DNA from: Neisseriaceae bacterium
GTDB taxonomy: Bacteria > Pseudomonadota > Gammaproteobacteria > Burkholderiales > Neisseriaceae
Direction of reading: 5' to 3'
Assembly (NCBI GenBank): GCA_017446355.1
Contig: JAFSQZ010000003.1
Span: 1 to 25,336 of the forward strand
Length of the DNA stretch: 25,336 nt
Both the position numbers and the translations under genes were made by a program. The notes below the pieces were generated by a model, which was not told where the DNA came from, did not search any database, and was given only the letters and a program-made list of their open reading frames with translations. Each line of letters starts with the position of its first letter. The first letter of the stretch is position 1. This document shows positions 7,027 to 14,222 of the stretch, in pieces.

Positions 7027-7031
7027 TAGAT

Positions 7032-7622
7032 TTAACATTCTCCCAGCAGCATTGTATCAATACAATCACATAATGCGTGAATGGTCATTAGATGTACTTC
7101 TTGAATACGTGCTGTGCGTTGAGAAGGGACGTTTAACAATACATCATTTTCTTTTAGCATTTTGGCGATTTTTCCGCCGTCTTTTCCTGTGAAGGCGACT
7201 ACACGCATTCCGCGTTCATGTGCTGCTAAAATGGCTTCTATAACATTGGTGGAGTTTCCAGAAGTAGAAATGCCTACTAATACATCGTTTTCATGACCTA
7301 AAGCGCGTACTTGTTTGCTAAAAATGTGTTCAAAACCGTAGTCATTACCGATGGCGGTGAGTGCAGAAGTATCTGTGGTCAACGCAATGGCTGCTAATTC
7401 CATACGTTCTTTTTCAAAACGCCCTGTCATTTCTGCTGCAAAGTGCTGCGCATCTGCTGCTGAACCTCCATTGCCACAGATTAGAATTTTACCATCACTG
7501 GCTAGTGCATCAAATAATGCTTGCGCTGCTTGTGCAGCAGGTGCGCTTAATACGTCTTTTGCCATTTTTTTTACAGCAATACTTTCATCAAAATGCGCAC
7601 CAATTCTGTCTATTAAACCCAT
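7032..7622 (-). CDS. gmhA: Phosphoheptose isomerase (SIS family, GmhA/DiaA)
   Basis: 196 residues from the second of two adjacent ATGs. AGGAG lies six bases before 7622 but only three before 7625, so I prefer 7622. GmhA converts sedoheptulose-7-phosphate to D-glycero-heptose-7-phosphate, the first step of LPS/LOS core heptose synthesis. Counted from the upstream ATG, the metal/active-site residues are H61 and E65 (GGSAADAQHFAAEM) and Q175 and H183 (RIQEVHLMTIHALCD), matching GmhA spacing. The phosphosugar loop is GISTSGNS. The paralogue DiaA (replication initiation) has the same fold; the complete metal set and the close resemblance to the Neisserial GmhA favour the isomerase. yraN ends seven bp before its upstream ATG, so it belongs to the tsaB-yraN-gmhA operon. 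Confidence 0.88.
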   Translation of the reverse strand: MGLIDRIGAHFDESIAVKKMAKDVLSAPAAQAAQALFDALASDGKILICGNGGSAADAQHFAAEMTGRFEKERMELAAIALTTDTSALTAIGNDYGFEHIFSKQVRALGHENDVLVGISTSGNSTNVIEAILAAHERGMRVVAFTGKDGGKIAKMLKENDVLLNVPSQRTARIQEVHLMTIHALCDCIDTMLLGEC

Positions 7623-7631
7623 CATTTACTC

Positions 7632-7979
7632 CTACTCCGTAATGTTTTGAATCCATTTAGGTTGTTCATCGCCTTGTAACAATACTGCATCTAAACGACA
7701 AGCTTGTTGATGCAATTGATTGTGTTGCAAATAATATGCTACGCTACGTTGTAATTTAGCCAATTTACTGGGCGTTATGCTGTATGCCACGCCGCCAAAA
7801 CGTGTGTTTTTTCGGTATTTTACTTCTACAAAAATCAGGTATTTCCCTTGACGCACAATTAAATCCAATTCACCAAAAGGACAATGCCAATTGCGTGCTA
7901 CTAGTGTGCAACCTTGTTGTTTTAAAAATTGCCACGCTTTTTCTTCGGCGGCTTGTCCAACTGGGTGATTTAATTTCAT
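7632..7979 (-). CDS. yraN: YraN/UPF0102 endonuclease-like protein
   Basis: 115 residues, the normal size for UPF0102. It has the restriction-endonuclease-like core: GQAAEEKAWQFL at the start, then RNWHCPFGELDLIVRQGKYLIFVEVKYR, in which the E-x-D and E-V-K residues form the presumed nuclease site. The physiological role of the family is not settled. The ATG lies three bases after the tsaB stop; the stop itself comes from a DUS (7982-7996). No Shine-Dalgarno other than DUS sequence is present, so translation probably depends on coupling to tsaB. gmhA follows seven bp downstream. The same gene set occurs in Neisseria. Confidence 0.92.
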   Translation of the reverse strand: MKLNHPVGQAAEEKAWQFLKQQGCTLVARNWHCPFGELDLIVRQGKYLIFVEVKYRKNTRFGGVAYSITPSKLAKLQRSVAYYLQHNQLHQQACRLDAVLLQGDEQPKWIQNITE

Positions 7980-7982
7980 TTT

Positions 7983-8675
7983 TCAGGCTGCCTGAAACTT
8001 ACGTGCTGATTGTTCTGCGGCTGTTAGTGCGATTTTATTGCGCACGTATAACAATTCTGCTTGTTCAACCGATAACACTGCATAACGTCCTGTTTGCGCC
8101 AAGCGTAAATAATCCAATGCAGTAGGCATTTTATCGCTGCCTGAAAATTGTGGGGCGTTTGATAAGGCAAATGCATTGCCAACACCTTTTACATTACTTG
8201 CTAATATGTTTTCAGGCAGCTTAATTTCTTGGGCGTTGCCTACGCAGTAATCACTTAAACGGTGATGATTTAATGTATCAAAAAATGCATAAAATACTTC
8301 GTTCATTCGCGCATCGGTCGCCGCTAATACGCACGTACAATCAGGTATTTGATAAGCTACTGCGTCCAAACAAGGTACACCAATTAATGGCAAATCAAAA
8401 GGCGTTGCCAAACCTTGTGCAACACCTAAACCGATACGTAATCCCGTAAAAGCACCCGCTCCTTGTGCATAAACAATTGCCGCTAAATCAGACACGGCTA
8501 CATCTGCTTGCTGTAACAACAGTGCAATTTGCGGCAAAATCCATTCTGCTTGTTTGTTGTTGGCAAGCAAATGCTGCGTATAAATCTGCTGATTGTGTTG
8601 CAATGCCAACGATAGAAATGATGTGCTGGTGTCAATGGCTAGAATAGGACGAGTTTTGTCAAATTTTGTGTTCAT
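7983..8675 (-). CDS. tsaB: tRNA threonylcarbamoyladenosine protein TsaB
   Basis: 230 residues. TsaB is the scaffold partner of TsaD in the TsaBDE complex that makes t6A at position 37 of ANN-decoding tRNAs. The ASKHA-type start is clear (ILAIDTSTSFLSLAL), as is the central GAGAFTGLRIGLGVAQGLA, a hallmark of TsaB/YeaZ, and DARMNEVFYAFF. An eight-residue extension (MNTKFDKT) precedes the usual start; no good ribosome site distinguishes the two. The last residues, FQAA, and the TGA stop are encoded by a palindromic DUS. It is the first gene of the tsaB-yraN-gmhA run. Two further DUS cores lie inside the gene (8136-8145, 8211-8220). Confidence 0.94.
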   Translation of the reverse strand: MNTKFDKTRPILAIDTSTSFLSLALQHNQQIYTQHLLANNKQAEWILPQIALLLQQADVAVSDLAAIVYAQGAGAFTGLRIGLGVAQGLATPFDLPLIGVPCLDAVAYQIPDCTCVLAATDARMNEVFYAFFDTLNHHRLSDYCVGNAQEIKLPENILASNVKGVGNAFALSNAPQFSGSDKMPTALDYLRLAQTGRYAVLSVEQAELLYVRNKIALTAAEQSARKFQAA

Positions 8676-9186
8676 TATTCTGTTTTATCAAACAATGATT
8701 TTGCTTTTTATGGAATGATACAACTTCTTTTTTAAAGGATAGGTTTACAATCCAAGTGCAAAAAGTTAGGAAAGAAAGATATTTACCAATCCAGTACGGT
8801 TTAACGCTGCAAAATAAAACCATACCAAAACAGATACTTTCACCGATATCTTACACCAAAACAGTGAGAAAGCATAATGTTACGGCGTTTTCACGCTGAA
8901 ACTTTGGAGAAAATTACCATTGTTTTTGGGTGTGATGTGAACATTGTTTCTCGCAAATTGAAATGTAACAGTATAACGGTAGACATCGTGCTGTTAATGC
9001 ACAAAAACAACATTTATCTGAAAGATGGAGCAATCTACAATTACTAAAACAAGATTTACTGACTTGGTTTAATTAAAAATATTTCCACTAACACTACGCG
9101 TTTGTCATAACGAAACTTTTTAACACCATTTTACAAAGGTTTTAAATAGTGGGTTATTTTGCTTCGTTTAACGTTGTCTACATCTT
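8676..9186. other. Gene-free gap with IS relic
   Basis: 511 bases with no intact gene. They hold the IS30-type transposase relic described separately and, at 9125-9142, a CATTTTACAAAGGTTT stretch that resembles one end of the palindromic repeat family. No promoter for tsaB could be identified with confidence. Confidence 0.5.
8774..9076 (+). pseudogene. Relic of an IS30-family transposase N-terminus
   Basis: Three plus-strand fragments in different frames resemble the N-terminal region of IS30-type transposases. From 8774 it reads ERYLPIQYGLTLQNKT (compare 'eERYqIqyg'). At ~8892-8972 it reads HAETLEKITIV, then FGCDVNIVSRKLKCNS, which fits the helix-turn-helix 'a--lg-d-sTiSRElkRN'. From 8978 in a shifted frame it reads GRHRAVNAQKQHLSERWSN, stopping at 9074-9076. 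The catalytic DDE part is absent and I see no terminal inverted repeats, so this is a decayed leftover. The call rests on reading by eye through frameshifts. Confidence 0.5.
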
Positions 9187-10752
9187 TCAGGCAGCATCTT
9201 CTTCAGCTAGGCGTGTGATTTTTACGCGTTCAATTTTATGACCGTCTTTTTCAATGACTTCAAAATGCCAACCATAATAGTCAATGGCATCACCCACTTT
9301 TGGCAAATCACCCAGTTGCTCTAAAATCAAGCCTGCTACGGTATGAAAATCTGCATCTTCTTGTTGCAACGGTAAATTTAACTGCGGTGCAAGTTCAACG
9401 TATTCTAATGCGCCATCAACTGTTAAACTGTCATCGGCATTTTCTTGCAGTGTTGGTTCATCTTCGCGTTCAAATTCTTCTGGAAATTCGCCTGCAATGA
9501 CTTCTAATAAGTCTTTCATGGTTACCATACCCAGCACCGCACCAAATTCGTCTACCACCAAAGAATAATCGGCACTGTGTTTACGGAATAATTCAATCGC
9601 ATCTAATGCTGTGGCACTTTCAGGCAGCATTAAAGGCTGCTTGAGTGCAGATGTGATGTGCATTTCATTGGATTGCAACAATTGGGTTAATAAGTCTTTT
9701 TTGTTGATGTAACCCAATGGTTCGTCTATGCCTGCTTTACCAACAACCAGTAAACGTGAATACGGACTTTGTAAGAGTTTTTGTTTTTGTTCGTCTTTGC
9801 TTTGAGAGATGTCTAAACGGTCAATATCGCTGCGCGGAATCATTACGCCAAAAATAGGACGCTCTGCCAATGTTAATACGCTGCGAATCATTGATTTTTC
9901 GTTTTCTTCAAAATGTTCGTTGTCGTTGTTGTTGTCGCCATCGGTTGCCAACAAGCTTTCACGAATACCCATCATACCCAATACATTTTCCGCAGTGCGT
10001 TGTCGCCATGAATTGCTGATGTAGGCATTGCGTTTGGTGTTTTTTTGTGAAATTTGATTGAATAATTCAATAAGAATAGAAAAACCAATGGCTGCATATA
10101 AATAGCCTTTGGGAATGTGAAAATGAAAGGCTTCGGCAATAAGACTGAATCCTATCATCAATAGAAAGCCTAAACACAACATCACGACAGTTGGATATCT
10201 GTCCACAAAATCCGTTAGCGGTTTGCTGGCTGTAATCATTGCTGCCATTGCCACAACTACTGCAACCATCGCAATAATGATGTGTTCCACCATCGCAACA
10301 GCAGTTATCACGCTGTCAATGGAAAAAACAGCATCTAATACCAGGATTTGTGCCACGACTCCCCAAAAAGCAGCGTGTTTTTTATGAGTATCCGCAACGT
10401 GAAATTGATTGGCACCTTCTAAACGTTCGTGTAATTCAGTAGTGGCTTTGTACAGCAGAAATAAGCCACCACCTAACATAATCAAGTCTTTGCCTGAAAC
10501 AGACAATGTTTTTAAATAAAATAAAGGCTGTGTGAGCGTCATAATTTTTGCCATAAAGGCAAGCATCATTAGACGAATCAACACCGCCAAAGTTAGCCCT
10601 GTTATACGTGCTTTATCGCGCAGCGATGGTTTGACTTTGTTTGCTAAAATCGCTACAAAAACTAAATTATCAACCCCTAAAACCACTTCTAATATCAATA
10701 AAGTGGCAAAACCAATCCAAGTTTGCGGCTCTGCTAGCCAGCTGAAATCCAT
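9187..10752 (-). CDS. TerC-family membrane protein with CBS pair and CorC/HlyC domain (YegH/YoaE type)
   Basis: 521 residues in three parts. Residues ~12-205 form a TerC-type membrane domain with its acidic motifs (LEVVLGVDNLVF near the start, LVLDAVFSIDSVITA near 140). Next is a CBS pair at ~300-425 (GVMIPRSDIDRLDI, then DYSLVVDEFGAVLGMVTMKDLLE), followed by a CorC_HlyC domain (~435-515). Its E. coli relatives are YegH and YoaE. TerC proteins are implicated in metal handling, notably manganese export, and the CBS/CorC tail suggests ligand-gated control. The ribosome site GTAGGAA is seven bases ahead. The last two Ala codons and the stop lie in a DUS core (9186-9195). Transcribed behind the small gene 10825-11169 across a hairpin, so partial read-through is possible. 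Confidence 0.9.
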   Translation of the reverse strand: MDFSWLAEPQTWIGFATLLILEVVLGVDNLVFVAILANKVKPSLRDKARITGLTLAVLIRLMMLAFMAKIMTLTQPLFYLKTLSVSGKDLIMLGGGLFLLYKATTELHERLEGANQFHVADTHKKHAAFWGVVAQILVLDAVFSIDSVITAVAMVEHIIIAMVAVVVAMAAMITASKPLTDFVDRYPTVVMLCLGFLLMIGFSLIAEAFHFHIPKGYLYAAIGFSILIELFNQISQKNTKRNAYISNSWRQRTAENVLGMMGIRESLLATDGDNNNDNEHFEENEKSMIRSVLTLAERPIFGVMIPRSDIDRLDISQSKDEQKQKLLQSPYSRLLVVGKAGIDEPLGYINKKDLLTQLLQSNEMHITSALKQPLMLPESATALDAIELFRKHSADYSLVVDEFGAVLGMVTMKDLLEVIAGEFPEEFEREDEPTLQENADDSLTVDGALEYVELAPQLNLPLQQEDADFHTVAGLILEQLGDLPKVGDAIDYYGWHFEVIEKDGHKIERVKITRLAEEDAA

Positions 10753-10776
10753 TGCGCATTCCTACATAAAAACTTC

Positions 10777-10804
10777 AAGCAGCTGCCTGAAAACAGCTGC
10801 TTTT
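10777..10804 (-). terminator. Hairpin with embedded DUS between two minus-strand genes
   Basis: AAGCAGCTG (10777-10785) pairs with CAGCTGCTT (10794-10802) around an 8-base loop; a DUS core (10782-10791) overlaps stem and loop. The minus strand continues GAAGTTTTT, the plus strand TTTTAATG. It could terminate the gene 10825-11169 or attenuate entry into the TerC gene. Confidence 0.5.
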
Positions 10805-10824
10805 AATGATTCAATATTATTGAT

Positions 10825-11169
10825 TTAATTAACATCTAAAGGCATTTGTGGTTTATCTTTCCAAACCCATTTGCCGTTTTTCTTCACGATGGTTACTGTG
10901 CTTTTCCCCAAAGCTTTTACATAATGGTCATGAAGGTAAATTTTGCATTTGAACACGCCATTTTTATACCAAGTTCCTCCTACACGTGTACACAATTCAT
11001 TCACCTGCAAACCACCTCTAGTACTAAATTCATTAGAAACTGCCCACATAGCTTTTTTGACATCGTTTTTAGTGGGTGGAATAACGGTTACATCTGGTAA
11101 ATGCAATACATAATAAATGCCATAACTTAATGCACCAAAAAAAATCAATAATTTAATTAAACCTTTCAT
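10825..11169 (-). CDS. Uncharacterised small membrane-anchored protein
   Basis: 114 residues. An N-terminal hydrophobic helix (GLIKLLIFFGALSYGIYYVL) has no clear cleavage site, so it probably anchors the protein with the rest in the periplasm. The soluble part has two Cys (ELCTRVGGTWY and GVFKCKIYL) that could form a disulfide, and a basic, Trp-containing C-terminus (KKNGKWVWKDKPQ). I recognise no family. GAGGAAAA six bases before the ATG is a good ribosome site, which supports a real gene. It lies 22 bp after obg on the same strand and may be read from the obg promoter. Confidence 0.65.
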   Translation of the reverse strand: MKGLIKLLIFFGALSYGIYYVLHLPDVTVIPPTKNDVKKAMWAVSNEFSTRGGLQVNELCTRVGGTWYKNGVFKCKIYLHDHYVKALGKSTVTIVKKNGKWVWKDKPQMPLDVN

Positions 11170-11191
11170 CGTTTTTCCTCATATAAAGTTT

Positions 11192-12331
11192 TCAGGCTGC
11201 CTGAAAAACATTGGTATTGGTTTGCTCCACACTTAATGTTTCATCAATTTGATTGTGTGTCGCTTCACTTTCTAAACGTTTACGTTCTTGCAAATATTGG
11301 TTAATTTGTTGCACCAACTCTTGTGTACCATCGTGTGTCAAGGCACTGATTTTAAACAAACGTGGTGTTTCCAAATCAAATGCGAAACGGTCATCTGGTT
11401 CAGGATAATCCCAACCGATTGCTTGTAAAAAGGCTTGCTCTCGCGCTTGTGCTTCTTCGTCATCAAGCATATCCAATTTATTCAACACCAGCCAACGCGG
11501 TTTATTGTATAAGGCTTTATCGTATTTTTGCAACTCGTGGACAATCGCCAAAGCTTCGCCAGCAATATCTGTGTTTTCGTCAAACGGTGCTAAATCCACC
11601 ACGTGCAACAACAATCCTGTGCGCGACAAATGTTTCAAAAAGCGGTGTCCCAAGCCTGCGCCATCGGCAGCACCTTCAATTAAGCCAGGAATATCCGCCA
11701 TCACAAAACTATTGTTTTCATCAATACGCACCACACCTAAATTAGGATATAAAGTGGTAAACGGATAATCGGCAACTTTGGGACGTGCTGCGGATACTGC
11801 ACGAATTAAAGTGGATTTGCCAGCATTGGGCATACCCAACAAACCAACATCTGCCAATACTTTCAATTCCAACAACAGTGTCCGCGCTTCACCTTCTTCA
11901 CCAGGTGTTGATTGCTTTGGTGCGCGATTGGTAGACGATTTAAAATGAATATTGCCTAAACCACCCTTGCCACCTTTCGCCACACAAACACGCTGACCGT
12001 GATAAGTTAAATCGGCAACGATTTCGTCGGTATCCACATCGCGGATTAAAGTGCCAACAGGCATATGCAATTCAATATCGTCCGCGCCTGCGCCGTAACG
12101 GTCGCTACCGTGTCCTTTTTCACCATCTTTTGCTTGATAGCGTTTCACAAAACGGTATTCTACCAAAGTATTGACGTTTTCATCAGCAAGGGCAAATACG
12201 CTACCGCCTTTACCACCATCACCCCCATCTGGTCCACCACGTGGTACAAATTTTTCACGGCGAAAACTGGTAGCACCATTACCGCCTTTGCCACCATAAA
12301 CTTCTATTTTCGCTTCATCAATAAACTTCAT
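11192..12331 (-). CDS. obg: GTPase Obg/CgtA
   Basis: Essential ribosome-associated GTPase linked to 50S assembly and stress signalling. 379 residues from ATG 12331 (MKFIDEAKIEV). A GTG four codons upstream is possible, but GTGAG lies suitably before the ATG and homologues start here. The Gly-rich Obg fold occupies ~1-158 (GGKGGNGATSFRREKF; RGGPDGGDGGKGG). The G domain has P-loop G166-MPNAGKST, switch II DIPG and NKLD for guanine specificity. The C-terminal extension is short and polar. The final FQAA and the TGA come from a palindromic DUS (11191-11205); another palindromic DUS lies just upstream of the start (12345-12359). Usually obg follows rplU-rpmA; here it stands alone with its own promoter. 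Confidence 0.97.
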   Translation of the reverse strand: MKFIDEAKIEVYGGKGGNGATSFRREKFVPRGGPDGGDGGKGGSVFALADENVNTLVEYRFVKRYQAKDGEKGHGSDRYGAGADDIELHMPVGTLIRDVDTDEIVADLTYHGQRVCVAKGGKGGLGNIHFKSSTNRAPKQSTPGEEGEARTLLLELKVLADVGLLGMPNAGKSTLIRAVSAARPKVADYPFTTLYPNLGVVRIDENNSFVMADIPGLIEGAADGAGLGHRFLKHLSRTGLLLHVVDLAPFDENTDIAGEALAIVHELQKYDKALYNKPRWLVLNKLDMLDDEEAQAREQAFLQAIGWDYPEPDDRFAFDLETPRLFKISALTHDGTQELVQQINQYLQERKRLESEATHNQIDETLSVEQTNTNVFQAA

Positions 12332-12396
12332 TAACAAACTCACTTTCAGGCAGCCTGAAACATTTAACTGCCTAAAAATTATTTTAAAATCCTAGC

Positions 12397-12425
12397 ATTA
12401 TAAAGGAGAGTATGTTTTTTGTCTG
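12397..12425 (-). promoter_or_regulatory. Probable obg promoter
   Basis: Minus strand: CAGACA (12420-12425), 17-bp spacer, perfect TATAAT (12397-12402), about 65 bp before the obg start. A palindromic DUS lies in the leader. Confidence 0.6.
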
Positions 12426-12502
12426 AAATTTTGATACAATTTCGTCTTTTTCGCTGTTCAGGCAACATAAATGTTTCATTTCAGGCTGCCTGAATGTTCC
12501 GA

Positions 12503-12540
12503 ACGCAGTTCGCAACCATCCTGCGTCATCAAAACTAGGA
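12503..12540 (+). promoter_or_regulatory. preQ1-I riboswitch candidate controlling yhhQ
   Basis: Stem P1 is ACGCAG (12503-12508) with CTGCGT (12521-12526), enclosing the 12-nt loop TTCGCAACCATC. The A-rich tail CATCAAAACTAGGA follows directly. This matches the preQ1-I plan: short stem, loop starting UUC, then an AAAACUA(A)GG tail that folds back as an H-type pseudoknot. GGA (12538-12540) can pair with UUC (12509-12511). The tail contains the yhhQ Shine-Dalgarno AGGA, seven bases before ATG 12548, so ligand binding would hide it. The downstream gene imports queuosine precursors, which fits preQ1 sensing. Confidence 0.8.
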
Positions 12541-12547
12541 CTTAATT

Positions 12548-13249
12548 ATGCATACTTTCAATTTTACTCATCAAGCGCAAAATAAAGCCTTGATTTTACT
12601 TTCTTTATTTCATATTTTCATCATCGCTGCCAGCAATTATTTGGTGCAATTTCCCCTAAAAATTTCACTTTCAGGCAGCCTGAATATTCTTTCCACTTGG
12701 GGTGCAATCTCCTTTCCCTTTATTTTCTTGGCAACAGATTTAACGGTGCGCATTTTCGGACAACATTTAGCGCGAAGGATCATTTTTAATGCAATGCTGT
12801 TTGCATTGTTTTTTTCCTACTTAGTATCCGTGTTGTTTTTTAACGGCAAATGGACAGGTTGGGCATCTTTAAGTGAATTTAATTTTTTTGTCTTTCGCAT
12901 TGCGTTAGCAAGCTTTTGTGCTTACGTATTTGGGCAACTGCTGGACATCACTTTATTCAATCGTTTACGCCAATTAAAAACTTGGTGGATTGCCCCATCA
13001 GTTTCCACTATTTTTGGCAATGCTTTGGATACTTTGTTATTTTTCTCAATAGCTTTTTACGCCAGTTCAGACCCATTTATGGCAGAAAATTGGCAACACA
13101 TCGCTTGGGTAGATTATGGTTTTAAGCTGTTAATATCTTTGTTGTTTTTCTTACCAGCTTATGGCGTTTTACTGAATATTTTAACCAAAAAACTCACGCA
13201 ACCAAGCAGTGTTTCATTTTTGAAACACAATGAAACAAAAACATCGTAA
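12548..13249 (+). CDS. yhhQ: Queuosine-precursor transporter YhhQ (preQ0/preQ1 uptake)
   Basis: 233 residues, about six membrane spans, very similar to E. coli YhhQ (221): SLFHIFIIAASNYLVQFP, TWGAISFPFIFLATDLTVRI, GQLLDITLFNRLRQLKTWW and FFLPAYGVLLN are family blocks. It imports 7-cyano-7-deazaguanine-type precursors for queuosine in tRNA. The upstream leader looks like a preQ1-I riboswitch and holds the Shine-Dalgarno. A 15-bp palindromic DUS (12670-12684) lies in the coding sequence and encodes SGSLN between the first span and TWGA; compared with E. coli the protein is five residues longer exactly here. The C-terminal tail (SVSFLKHNETKTS) is also an addition. A DUS-containing terminator follows at 13268. 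Confidence 0.95.
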   Translation: MHTFNFTHQAQNKALILLSLFHIFIIAASNYLVQFPLKISLSGSLNILSTWGAISFPFIFLATDLTVRIFGQHLARRIIFNAMLFALFFSYLVSVLFFNGKWTGWASLSEFNFFVFRIALASFCAYVFGQLLDITLFNRLRQLKTWWIAPSVSTIFGNALDTLLFFSIAFYASSDPFMAENWQHIAWVDYGFKLLISLLFFLPAYGVLLNILTKKLTQPSSVSFLKHNETKTS

Positions 13250-13267
13250 AAATGTTAAAAATACAAA

Positions 13268-13297
13268 AAAGCTGCCCATTTCAGGCAGCTTTCTTTG
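13268..13297. terminator. Bidirectional terminator between yhhQ and rpmE, built on a DUS core
   Basis: AAAGCTGCC (13268-13276) pairs with GGCAGCTTT (13284-13292) across a 7-base loop. Six A precede (T-run for the minus strand) and TTTCTTTG follows. The right arm is part of a DUS core (13280-13289). It sits 18 bp after yhhQ and 16 bp after the rpmE stop on the other strand. Confidence 0.8.
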
Positions 13298-13307
13298 TAT
13301 ACAATGA

Positions 13308-13529
13308 TTAAACAGAACGTTTGAACATATTGCCGTATTTTTGGTTGAATTTATCAACACGACCTGCTGTGTCTACAATTTTTTGTTTACCAGTATAAAA
13401 AGGGTGGCATTCAGAACAAACCTCAATACTGAAGTTTTCTTTTTCCATAGTAGAGCGAGTGGTAAAAGTGTTACCGCAAGAGCAAGTAACAGCAACGTCA
13501 TGGTAATCTGGGTGAGTATCTTGTTTCAT
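13308..13529 (-). CDS. rpmE: Ribosomal protein bL31, zinc-binding (C+) form
   Basis: 73 residues from ATG 13529 (MKQDTHPDYHDVAV). A second ATG two codons upstream lies directly on the AAAGGAA ribosome site, whereas 13529 has correct spacing and matches homologues. The zinc ligands are C16 and C18 (TCSCGN) and C38 and C41 (VCSECHPF), so this is the zinc-containing type, not the YkgM-like C- paralogue. The conserved FYTGKQKIVDTAGRVDKF is intact. bL31 bridges the two ribosomal subunits at the central protuberance. It is monocistronic, with a strong promoter upstream and a shared terminator downstream. Confidence 0.97.
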   Translation of the reverse strand: MKQDTHPDYHDVAVTCSCGNTFTTRSTMEKENFSIEVCSECHPFYTGKQKIVDTAGRVDKFNQKYGNMFKRSV

Positions 13530-13588
13530 TTTCATTTCCTTTAAAAGCGGGTACAGGGATTTTGCCTGTACTTCATACGAAATTGCGC

Positions 13589-13617
13589 ATTATCCTGATT
13601 GTTGTGTTTTTTGTCAA
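13589..13617 (-). promoter_or_regulatory. rpmE promoter
   Basis: Minus strand: perfect TTGACA (13612-13617), 17-bp spacer, GATAAT (13589-13594), giving a leader of about 50-55 nt before the rpmE start. Confidence 0.75.
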
Positions 13618-13739
13618 GTTACTGTTTTATAGAAATCTTTATCATATTCATCAATGCAAAGTACACAAATATATCAATGATAGGGATTTACAAAGGTTTC
13701 TTATAGTACAATCTCTTCTTTTTTAGTTATTCAGGCAGC

Positions 13740-14222
13740 ATGAAAATGAAATTTATCCCTTTATGGCTCACTTCTTTGGGCGTTATCGCATTGGATCAAA
13801 TCAGTAAAACGCTCGTGTTGGCGCGATTTGAACATATGGAACGTATGAACGTTTTACCTCATTTTTTTGATTTAACTTTGGTGTTTAATCCTGGTGCAGC
13901 GTTCAGTTTTTTGGCGCAACACAGCGGTTGGCAAAAATATTTTTTTATTGTGTTAGCAGTGATGATTTGTGCGTGGCTGGTTTGGGCGATTGTGAAAAAC
14001 CAGTTTGGCACTTTGGGTAAATGGGCGGCTGCAATGATTATTGGTGGCGCAATGGGGAATGTGATTGACCGTTTACTTTATGGTCAAGTAGTTGATTTTC
14101 TGTTGTTTTATTGGAAAAATTGGTATTACCCTGCTTTCAATGTTGCCGATAGTTTTATTTGTGTGGGCGCAGCATTGCTGATGTGGGACAACATTCAATC
14201 AAGTCGTAAGGCGAAACAATAA
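13740..14222 (+). CDS. lspA: Lipoprotein signal peptidase (signal peptidase II)
   Basis: Inner-membrane aspartyl protease that removes signal peptides from lipidated prolipoproteins such as DolP in this window. 160 residues, four predicted spans. The catalytic aspartates are D110 (GNVIDR) and D137 (FNVADS); the family block FNPGAAFSFL is at ~49-58. Start: ATG 13740 lies inside a DUS-like sequence (TTCAGGCAGC-ATGAA), whose AGG may serve as the ribosome site; a second ATG two codons on (13746) is an alternative. The stop overlaps the ispH start (TAATG), so the two are translationally coupled. The lspA-ispH order is common in beta- and gammaproteobacteria, usually after ileS, which is not present here. 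Confidence 0.96.
   Translation: MKMKFIPLWLTSLGVIALDQISKTLVLARFEHMERMNVLPHFFDLTLVFNPGAAFSFLAQHSGWQKYFFIVLAVMICAWLVWAIVKNQFGTLGKWAAAMIIGGAMGNVIDRLLYGQVVDFLLFYWKNWYYPAFNVADSFICVGAALLMWDNIQSSRKAKQ

Noticed and set aside
13620..13725. Possible lspA promoter (TTTACA, TATAGT, TACAAT)
   Set aside because: No pair of hexamers has acceptable spacing; part of the stretch resembles a palindromic-repeat end (TTTACAAAGGTTTC).
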